From NCBI GenBank assembly GCA_934292725.1, contig CAKQXY010000019.1, positions 1-60,810 of the forward strand: DNA of 60,810 nt, read 5' to 3'. Below, in pieces: positions 24,354 to 30,741 of this stretch. Positions within the stretch are counted from its first letter, which is position 1. Each line of letters starts with the position of its first letter. Made by a program: the position numbers and the translations under genes. The notes under the pieces were generated by a model. It saw only the letters and a list, made by a program, of their open reading frames with translations, had not been told where the DNA came from and did no database searches. The DNA is from an uncultured Lachnospiraceae bacterium (GTDB lineage: Bacteria; Bacillota; Clostridia; Lachnospirales; Lachnospiraceae).

Positions 24354-24419
24354 TCGCCATTCACCTCCACTCAAGATTTCATCAAAACTTCTGCAAACTT
24401 TTTGCAAACTTTATTTTTT

Positions 24420-24433
24420 GTTGAAATTTCAAC
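24420..24433. promoter_or_regulatory. Crp/Fnr-type operator in the hcpR-like/hcp intergenic region
   Basis: Perfect palindrome GTTGAAATTTCAAC. It abuts the -35 box of hcp, and its centre lies about 41.5 bp before the predicted hcp start point, the class II activator position of CRP/FNR proteins. Confidence 0.7.
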
Positions 24434-24461
24434 TGACAATCTTTGATTATTATACTATACT
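24433..24461 (+). promoter_or_regulatory. Promoter of hcp
   Basis: CTGACA (24433-24438), a 17-nt spacer and TATACT (24456-24461). The -35 box deviates from consensus at one base and touches the operator palindrome. Confidence 0.65.
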
Positions 24462-24513
24462 TTGTCCATCGCGAAAAGAAAAATTCCAATACAAACTTTA
24501 GGAGGATTTAAAT

Positions 24514-26172
24514 ATGAGCCAAAACATAACAAATACAAATGCAGCAAATATAAACACAACAAGCAGTATGTTTTGCTTCCAGTGTGAACAGACCGCAGGA
24601 TGCACGGGCTGCACCAGAGCAGGTGTCTGTGGCAAATCTGCAATGACAGCCAAGCTTCAGGACACGTTAACCGGAGCCCTGATCGCTCTTGCAAACACTG
24701 CTGCCTGTTCAAACAAAAATTCCAATCGCAATCTGAGTGTATCTTTAGTGGATGAAATCAATCATCTGATCTTAGAAGGACTCTTTACTACCATCACCAA
24801 TGTAAATTTTGATGATGCTTCTATCAAAGATCTGACAGCACGCATTCACACAGCTACTGCAAAAACAGCTGACGCTTGCAATGTTTCTATCGTTTCTGAT
24901 TATGATATGAACAATATCTGGAATGCAAACGAGGACATTCGTTCCTTAAAGTCTCTGATTCTGTTTGGTGTGCGCGGTATGGCAGCTTACGCATACCATG
25001 CAATGACACTCGGCTACACCGATGCTTCTTTAAACCAGTTTTTCTTAACCGCACTCGACTCTCTGTCTAAGAATTGGGGCATGAACGAGCTGCTTCCGAT
25101 TGTTATGGAGGTTGGCCGCTTTAACCTGACCTGCATGGAGCTTCTTGACCGTGCAAACACAGAAACCTTCGGAGATCCAGTACCGGTATCCGTTTCCCTG
25201 ACTGTTGAAAAAGGACCATTCATTGTTGTAACTGGTCACGATCTTGAAGATATCAAGCAGCTTCTTGAGCAGACAAAGGACAAGGGCATTAATATCTACA
25301 CCCACGGCGAGATGCTTCCGGCTCACGCTTATCCAGAGCTTAAAAAGTACCCTCACTTAAAGGGCAATTTCGGTACCGCATGGCAGAATCAGCAGAAGGA
25401 ATTTGCTTCTCTTCCAGCACCGATTCTATTTACAACAAACTGCTTAATGCCGCCAAAAGCTTCCTATGCAGACCGCGTTTTCACCACTGGTGCCGTTGTC
25501 TTCCCAAATACACCATTTATTTCATCATCCACAGACGGTCACAAGGACTTCACTCCTGTCATCGAAAAGGCACTTGAGCTTGGCGGCTTCTCTAAGGATC
25601 AGCACTTTACCGGAATCAATGGTGGTTCAAACGTGATGACTGGCTTTGCACGCAACGCTATACTTTCCTCTGCTGGTGAGATAGTCGATGCCGTAAAATC
25701 TGGTGCAATCCGCCATTTCTTCCTTGTTGCCGGATGTGATGGTGCTCGCGCAGGCCGCAACTATTACACCGAATTTGTAAAGCAGACACCGTCTGACAGC
25801 ATCGTGCTGACACTCGCCTGCGGCAAATATCGATTCAACGATCTCGACCTTGGTACCATAGGAGCCTTCCCGCGTCTGATGGATATGGGACAATGTAACG
25901 ATGCCTACAGCGCCATCAAGGTAGCTGTCGCACTTGCCGATGCCTTTGGATGTGGCGTGAACGACCTGCCGCTCTCCATGGTCCTCTCCTGGTATGAGCA
26001 AAAGGCTGTCTGCATTCTCCTTACACTGCTTCACCTTGGTATCAAAAACATCAAGCTTGGACCGACACTTCCAGCTTTCATCTCTCCAAATGTGTTAAAT
26101 TATCTCGTTGAACATTTCGCAATCGCACCTGTTACAACACCAGAGGCTGATTTGAAGGAGATTCTGGGATAA
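24514..26172 (+). CDS. hcp: Hybrid cluster protein (hydroxylamine reductase)
   Basis: Cytoplasmic Fe-S protein with a proximal cubane and a hybrid [4Fe-2O-2S] cluster that reduces hydroxylamine or nitric oxide during nitrosative stress. The 552-residue length is typical. The N-terminal cysteines MFCFQCEQTAGCTGC and GVCGK bind the proximal cluster. Hybrid-cluster ligands are seen in VTGHDLED, NCLMPP, VAGCDGAR and LACGKYRFND, followed by the C-terminal YEQKAV. The start has AGGAGG 8 nt upstream, and 19 residues precede the first cysteine motif. It is divergent from a Crp/Fnr regulator and followed by a strong terminator. Confidence 0.96.
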   Translation: MSQNITNTNAANINTTSSMFCFQCEQTAGCTGCTRAGVCGKSAMTAKLQDTLTGALIALANTAACSNKNSNRNLSVSLVDEINHLILEGLFTTITNVNFDDASIKDLTARIHTATAKTADACNVSIVSDYDMNNIWNANEDIRSLKSLILFGVRGMAAYAYHAMTLGYTDASLNQFFLTALDSLSKNWGMNELLPIVMEVGRFNLTCMELLDRANTETFGDPVPVSVSLTVEKGPFIVVTGHDLEDIKQLLEQTKDKGINIYTHGEMLPAHAYPELKKYPHLKGNFGTAWQNQQKEFASLPAPILFTTNCLMPPKASYADRVFTTGAVVFPNTPFISSSTDGHKDFTPVIEKALELGGFSKDQHFTGINGGSNVMTGFARNAILSSAGEIVDAVKSGAIRHFFLVAGCDGARAGRNYYTEFVKQTPSDSIVLTLACGKYRFNDLDLGTIGAFPRLMDMGQCNDAYSAIKVAVALADAFGCGVNDLPLSMVLSWYEQKAVCILLTLLHLGIKNIKLGPTLPAFISPNVLNYLVEHFAIAPVTTPEADLKEILG

Positions 26173-26204
26173 TTATTCTAGCTTCCTTAAATTTCCTATA
26201 AAAG

Positions 26205-26243
26205 AGAAAAACGTAAGCGCTCATGTTGTGCTTACGTTTTTCT
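26205..26243 (+). terminator. Terminator of hcp
   Basis: AGAAAAACGTAAGC (26205-26218) pairs perfectly with GCTTACGTTTTTCT (26230-26243), giving a T-rich end. Confidence 0.85.
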
Positions 26244-26291
26244 TTTCATTTTTTTCAATGAGGACTCTTGATTTCTGATCTTCCTTTATTT

Positions 26292-26930
26292 TTAATCAAG
26301 CAAATCCGAGATGTCACATTTTAACGCACTGGCAAGTCGCATAATAATATCAAATTGCGCTTTGTTTAAGTCTTTACTTTTGCGTTCATATGCTCGTATG
26401 GTATTAACGGAAACATCAGCTGCCTTCGCAAGTGCATCTTGAGTTAAACCACATCGCTTTCTCATTGTTTTTAATTTACTTTCCGTATTTAAAAAATGAG
26501 CATCAAGCACTTCATAACTTTTTTGAATATCCGCTTCATGAAGTGTTCCGTAAAGTCCAAGCAGATCACGATAGGATATTATATCAAGTATACTTTTAAA
26601 TGTACGGCCAGAATACCACTGATAATGAGCTAACATCCATCCCACCCAATATACATCACTTCGATCATACGCCTCAATAGGTTTCATTTTTTCAATATAG
26701 CTATCACCAGTAGTTTTCTCTATGACTTCTAAAAACAGCTCTGCCCCACTCTTACCAGCAATATATTTTGGATTTCCATTTTCAAATTGTTCAGCAATAT
26801 CCGATTGAATAAAGCGATTCAAGAAATCCGCTCCATCCATACCAAACTCAATAACTGCATCGTGAAGCATATTTCCTAGTGCACGCGACGACTTATCTAG
26901 ATATAATTGACTGTAGGCGTGGGTCATCAT
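26292..26930 (-). CDS. XRE-family antitoxin-like protein paired with the DUF3990 protein
   Basis: 212 residues. An N-terminal domain (about 1-140) of the type found downstream of DUF3990 genes includes YWVGWMLAHYQWYSGRTFKSI. The C-terminal XRE-type HTH (about 152-210) includes MRKRCGLTQDALAKAADVSVNTIRAYER. The start overlaps the end of the DUF3990 gene by 38 bp and follows GGGAGG at 9 nt, so the two are made together. Gene order toxin then antitoxin and a large inverted repeat in the promoter fit an autoregulated type II toxin-antitoxin module. The function is inferred from context. Confidence 0.75.
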   Translation of the reverse strand: MMTHAYSQLYLDKSSRALGNMLHDAVIEFGMDGADFLNRFIQSDIAEQFENGNPKYIAGKSGAELFLEVIEKTTGDSYIEKMKPIEAYDRSDVYWVGWMLAHYQWYSGRTFKSILDIISYRDLLGLYGTLHEADIQKSYEVLDAHFLNTESKLKTMRKRCGLTQDALAKAADVSVNTIRAYERKSKDLNKAQFDIIMRLASALKCDISDLLD

Positions 26931-27594
26931 TTTTCATATCCTCCCTCATAATGTCCAAAACAAAAATATCATTCATAAGCTGCTCCAAATTTTTTTTACG
27001 ATTTCTATAAGTGCTACGAGCACTTTGATCTCTCTCTGCTCGCTTATAATAATATTCCCTATAATCTGCAATTTCATATTCCAAAAATTCAATCTGCTCA
27101 AAAGCACGTTTTGAGAGCAGCGCAATCTGCTCACCGAGCGTTCCAAGCTGCATCGCAAGATTTAAATCTCTCAAAGAAATAGTATTGTTTACAAAATCTT
27201 CTGCAAACGAAAAATACGAGTCATCCGCGCGATAGCCAATCATCACATCTACGTCATCCGTATTGGGCATAAAACGATCAATAATAAACTCTCTTGCACT
27301 ATTTCCAATTGGAGAAGTAATATCAAATTTTCTATGAGCAAGCAGTATCGCAAGCCAGTTCAAAATATTGAATTTCCCTTTTGTAAGATGCATCACATTT
27401 AATCCATCGATGTGCAAGATATATTTGTTTGAATATCCATCATTCTTTACCGGACATGCCCACTCTTTTGCAAGCTCAATGTTTTCTGTACAATAAAACC
27501 CTTGTCCATAATCATTATATGTTTTTCCCACTCCAAATCGAGGCACTTCAACGATTTGTTGAGAACCATGATAAATAATTAAATTTTGTTCCAT
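26893..27594 (-). CDS. DUF3990 protein, probable toxin (ADP-ribosyltransferase-like fold)
   Basis: 233 residues. The N-terminal third has YHGSQQIVEVPRFGVGKTYNDYGQGFYCTENIELAKEWA, matching the DUF3990 signature (YHGS; DxGxGFYxT; AxxWA), a family related to ADP-ribosyltransferases and seen in toxin-antitoxin pairs. The C-terminal part is helical and charged (DYREYYYKRAERDQSARSTY). I chose the ATG at 27594, which has GGAGG at 5 nt. It overlaps the XRE gene downstream. NAD-dependent modification of a cellular target is a plausible but unproven activity. Confidence 0.75.
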   Translation of the reverse strand: MEQNLIIYHGSQQIVEVPRFGVGKTYNDYGQGFYCTENIELAKEWACPVKNDGYSNKYILHIDGLNVMHLTKGKFNILNWLAILLAHRKFDITSPIGNSAREFIIDRFMPNTDDVDVMIGYRADDSYFSFAEDFVNNTISLRDLNLAMQLGTLGEQIALLSKRAFEQIEFLEYEIADYREYYYKRAERDQSARSTYRNRKKNLEQLMNDIFVLDIMREDMKNDDPRLQSIISR

Positions 27595-27608
27595 AATTCC
27601 CTCCACAA

Positions 27609-27658
27609 CTAATACTAGAATATTACATTCTATTCAAAGAGTAATACTCTGGTATTAG
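27609..27658. promoter_or_regulatory. Inverted repeat operator of the toxin-antitoxin operon
   Basis: CTAATACTAGAATATTAC (27609-27626) and GTAATACTCTGGTATTAG (27641-27658) form 18-bp arms matching at 16 positions, 14 nt apart. The right arm lies between the -35 (TTGACA, 27661-27666) and the -10 region of the minus-strand promoter, as expected for autorepression. Confidence 0.7.
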
Positions 27659-27666
27659 TTTGTCAA
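27638..27666 (-). promoter_or_regulatory. Promoter of the DUF3990/XRE operon
   Basis: TTGACA on the minus strand (27661-27666) with a weak TACTCT at 17-nt spacing (27638-27643). It overlaps the inverted repeat. Confidence 0.5.
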
Positions 27667-27674
27667 GAAAAATA

Positions 27675-28163
27675 TTACATCTCCATCTCCATGTATCTGC
27701 GGTATGTTTTAAATCCAACTGCCTCGTAAAATGCCAACGCATCCTGATTAAACTCCCACATATTAAGCTCAAGACGTTTGATTCCTTTTTCCTTCGTATA
27801 GTTGCGGATAAATGATATCATTTTTGTCGCAATACCCTGTCTGCGATATTCTTTGTCCACACAAAATTCATCGACATCCATAAAATCGCGCTCTAGCATA
27901 AACGGGTTTTCCGGTCTGTGAATATGATGCAGTACTGCAAAACCACATACTACTCCATTAAGCTCTGCCACAACAATTTTTTGCTCTGGATCTTTCCATA
28001 TCTTATATATGAAATCTTGCAATCCATCATTAAAGCCTGCTCGAAATATCTCTGGCTTTCCCTCTACATGAAGGTCATTCACCTGTTTTCTCAGTTCGTT
28101 TACACGGGCTAATTCGTTCTCTTTTGCAAATCGTATGTTAATCTGCTTACTTTGCTCTTTCAT
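27675..28163 (-). CDS. GNAT-family N-acetyltransferase
   Basis: 162 residues with the acetyl-CoA binding loop YRRQGIATKMI after the strand MDVDEFCVDKE, and a C-terminal ELNMWEFNQDALAFYEAVGFKTYRR pattern typical of GNAT enzymes acting on small molecules or N-termini. The ATG at 28163 has AAGGAG at 9 nt, better placed than the ATG 6 nt upstream. It follows the RepL-like gene by 16 nt on the same strand, so it is likely cotranscribed. The substrate is unknown. Confidence 0.85.
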   Translation of the reverse strand: MKEQSKQINIRFAKENELARVNELRKQVNDLHVEGKPEIFRAGFNDGLQDFIYKIWKDPEQKIVVAELNGVVCGFAVLHHIHRPENPFMLERDFMDVDEFCVDKEYRRQGIATKMISFIRNYTKEKGIKRLELNMWEFNQDALAFYEAVGFKTYRRYMEMEM

Positions 28164-28179
28164 TCTCATCGTCTCCTTC

Positions 28180-28701
28180 TCAATTCACATCTACAGACTC
28201 TTCTGTTATTGTTCGAATCCACTTTTTATCTACAAATTGGAACGCTGCCTGTAACTCACGTATATGCTCCCATTTTCCCTTTGCGATTAACCATGGATTT
28301 ACTTCATATGAGCCTCGATCTTGTGTTGAAAAAAGAATTCCCTTCTCAACTGCACGTTTTATGTACTTTGCGGTCATATTGTCACCAATATTACAATACT
28401 CCGAAATCGCTCGGCGTGTTGTTTTATTATTGTAAAACATAATCTTATCTCCATTTGTAAAACCAATCTGTGCGCTAAGCGCTAGCAAAAAATCAAGAGG
28501 AATTTCAGAAATAGCATTTACAGCCATCATAGCTTTATAATACACTTTGATAAAATCAGGTTCAGTACTTGTTTTAACTTTTGTACTTTTCTCTTGATAT
28601 AGAATTTCACCACTCTGAACATCCGTAACCATATTATTAGATTCATAGACAGCAGTATTTTTTGCTCTTAAAAAATTCTCCTCAGTCCCCTCTTTGTTCA
28701 T
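28180..28701 (-). CDS. RepL-like plasmid replication protein
   Basis: 173 residues. The pattern VTDVQSGEILYQEKS, EPDFIKVYYKAMMAVN, KIMFYNNKTTRRAISEYCNIGDNMTAKYIKRAVEKGIL and GSYEVNPWLIAKGKWEHIREL follows the Firmicute RepL family: a conserved N-terminal motif, a winged-helix region and a C-terminal GKG-W-I element. Small plasmid RepL proteins run about 150-200 residues. The ATG has GGAGG at 9 nt. An array of seven TGTAAT-type palindromes lies upstream, one of them covering the -10 box. It may be a remnant of an integrated plasmid or a regulator derived from one. Confidence 0.7.
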   Translation of the reverse strand: MNKEGTEENFLRAKNTAVYESNNMVTDVQSGEILYQEKSTKVKTSTEPDFIKVYYKAMMAVNAISEIPLDFLLALSAQIGFTNGDKIMFYNNKTTRRAISEYCNIGDNMTAKYIKRAVEKGILFSTQDRGSYEVNPWLIAKGKWEHIRELQAAFQFVDKKWIRTITEESVDVN

Positions 28702-28741
28702 TAATCAATTCCTCCAATCACCTCTATAATTCATCTTTTAA

Positions 28742-28942
28742 TGTAATATATATTACATTAAAGAAAAAGTCAATATACAATGTTAATATAATTTAAATTA
28801 CTATATTAATGTAATTTCTATTACAGCTTTGATATAAAATAATTACTGTAATAGAAATTACAGTTTAAATGTAAAAATATTACTGTAATAAAATTACATT
28901 TAAACTGTAAAAATATTACAGTAATGATGTACGAATATTACA
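28742..28942. repeat. Array of seven palindromic TGTAA-N-TTACA sites upstream of the RepL-like gene
   Basis: Sites of 15-16 nt start at 28742, 28810, 28847, 28870, 28884, 28906 and 28928. Examples are TGTAATATATATTACA and TGTAAAAATATTACA. The last three are spaced exactly 22 bp. The interval is very AT-rich. The layout suits either iterons or operators for the RepL-like protein. Confidence 0.8.
28745..28773 (-). promoter_or_regulatory. Promoter of the RepL-like gene, inside a palindrome
   Basis: On the minus strand, TTGACT (28768-28773), 17 nt and TATATT (28745-28750). The -10 box lies within the first palindrome (28742-28757), which suggests autoregulation. Confidence 0.55.
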
Positions 28943-29054
28943 CTTAAAAATTAAAGAAAATAGCTTATTTCCTAGGTTTTCTAACAAATTTTCCTTCTTT
29001 TATTTTCTTTCTTCTTTATATAGACAAAATATTTAATATGAAAATCATCTCTTC

Positions 29055-29130
29055 CGACCGTTGAGCCGGACGACCCACCGCCCCATGGGATCCGTCGCTC
29101 CGGCTCTGCCGCCATTGGCGGCACCACTAC
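29055..29130. ncRNA. GC-rich structured element in an AT-rich gap
   Basis: GAGCCGGACGAC (29063-29074) pairs with GTCGCTCCGGCTC (29094-29106) with one bulge, around a loop containing CCCATGGG. A second hairpin GCCGCC-ATT-GGCGGC occupies 29108-29122. The surrounding 600 bp are strongly AT-rich. The strand is unknown. It could be a small structured RNA, a mobile-element end or a plasmid origin part. A second A/T-rich hairpin (CACTTTCAAAAA / TTTTTGAAAGTG) at 29163-29202 lies nearby. I see no gene in 28950-29370. Confidence 0.45.
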
Positions 29131-29370
29131 ACACATAAAAACGTAATCAAGGAAAGAAATATCACTTTCAAAAAATGAAAAATTTTTAATTTTTGAAAGT
29201 GTGTGACTATCTGAAAGCAACAATAAGAGCGAACATTCTCGATAGAATCATTGAACTGAATGGATACACCGTCAGATAAGAAAAAAGAAAGCCAACTTTC
29301 TCCATTTCTCCACTGCTCTTTCTATGATATAATTTTAATATCATTCATATCACAATAGAAAGGCGTTATC

Positions 29371-30741
29371 ATGAGTTTTTCCTTCTCACAAAAGAAGCAT
29401 TCCTCCGGTGCCCGGCTTATGACCGAAGGAAACATTGCCAAGCAGCTGATTCTATTTGCGCTTCCACTCCTTGTAGGAAATCTGTTTCAGCAGCTTTACA
29501 ACACTGTTGACAGTATTGTTGTGGGCAATTATGTCAGCAAAACAGCACTCGCTGCGGTTGGCTCTACTGACTGCATTATCAACACTATAATCGGATTTTT
29601 CTCTGGTTTATCCACTGGTGCAGGTGTTGTTATCTCCCACAATTTTGGAAGCCGCGATGACAAAGCACTTCATTGCACCGTACATACCACAATAGCACTG
29701 ACTCTTGTGCTTGCTGTTTTCTTTACGATTGCAGGACTATTTTTGTCACCATTTTTTCTTCGTTTAATGGATACACCAGAAGATGTTTTGCCTGAATCTT
29801 CCAGATATCTGACAATCTATTTTGCTGGTGTTTCTGGTCTTATGCTCTACAATATGGGAGCTGGAATTTTGCGCGCAGTCGGTGACTCTACACGGCCACT
29901 TTATATTTTGATTGTCTGTGCAATCACAAATATTATTCTTGACCTCGTTTTTGTAATTGTTTTTCACATGGGCGTATCTGGTGTTGCCTACGCAACAATC
30001 ATTTCCCAGTGGATATCTGCAATTCTTGTGCTGTCCATTTTGACAAAAGAGACGAATGCCTACAAGCTTGTCTGGAAAGATCTTCGCATTGATAAAGCAA
30101 CCACTTTGTCGATTCTTCGCATCGGTTTTCCGGCAGGACTTCAGATGGCTGTTACATCATTCTCAAATGTATTTGTTCAGTCATACATCAACCACTTTGG
30201 ATCTTCCTGCATGGCTGGATGGACCACATACGGAAAGCTCGACAAATTCTGTCTGCTTCCAATTCAGAGCGTTGGCCTTTCTGTCACTACCTTTGTCGGT
30301 CAAAATCTTGGTGCCGGCAATATGAACCGCGCAAAAAAAGGCACTACCACTGCGCTTATTATCGCAATCGGTACTGCCATAATTTTGATGTTTCCAGTTC
30401 TGTTATTCGCACCTACCCTGACATCCCTTTTCACACAAGATGAAGAGGTACTTGCATTTGGTGTTCGCTTCATTCGACTGATGATGCCATTTTATATTGC
30501 AATCTGCTTTAACCAGATTTATGCCAATGCACTGCGCGGTGCCGGAAACTCCACCGCGCCAATGGTCATTATGATGGGAAGCTTTATTGTTTTTCGTCAG
30601 ATTTACCTGTTCATCATCTCAAAATGTTTTGACACCATTACATCTGTTGCCTTGGGATATCCATTTGGTTGGATTCTTTGCAGCGTGCTTCTCTTTATTT
30701 ATTATCATAAAGTAGGCCTGCACAGTAAGAAGCAAATTTAA
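29371..30741 (+). CDS. MATE-family efflux transporter
   Basis: Multidrug and toxin extrusion transporter, 456 residues with 12 predicted helices in two homologous halves. The N-terminal segment MTEGNIAKQLILFALPLLVGNLFQQLYNTVDSIVVG is the classic MATE start, mirrored near residue 250 by RIGFPAGLQMAVTSFSNVFVQ; FVGQNLGAGNMNRAKKG follows. Export would be driven by a sodium or proton gradient. Substrates are unknown. It converges on, and overlaps by 4 bp, the P-type ATPase gene. It is transcribed against replication. Confidence 0.95.
   Translation: MSFSFSQKKHSSGARLMTEGNIAKQLILFALPLLVGNLFQQLYNTVDSIVVGNYVSKTALAAVGSTDCIINTIIGFFSGLSTGAGVVISHNFGSRDDKALHCTVHTTIALTLVLAVFFTIAGLFLSPFFLRLMDTPEDVLPESSRYLTIYFAGVSGLMLYNMGAGILRAVGDSTRPLYILIVCAITNIILDLVFVIVFHMGVSGVAYATIISQWISAILVLSILTKETNAYKLVWKDLRIDKATTLSILRIGFPAGLQMAVTSFSNVFVQSYINHFGSSCMAGWTTYGKLDKFCLLPIQSVGLSVTTFVGQNLGAGNMNRAKKGTTTALIIAIGTAIILMFPVLLFAPTLTSLFTQDEEVLAFGVRFIRLMMPFYIAICFNQIYANALRGAGNSTAPMVIMMGSFIVFRQIYLFIISKCFDTITSVALGYPFGWILCSVLLFIYYHKVGLHSKKQI

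Noticed and set aside
26292..28942. Complete mobile element
   Set aside because: The patch looks plasmid-derived, but I found no integrase, transposase, relaxase or flanking direct repeats, so no element boundaries can be given.
28981..29223. 80-codon minus-strand frame over the GC-rich element
   Set aside because: It has no ribosome binding site and odd composition, and it coincides with strong DNA/RNA hairpins. Structure explains the sequence better than coding.
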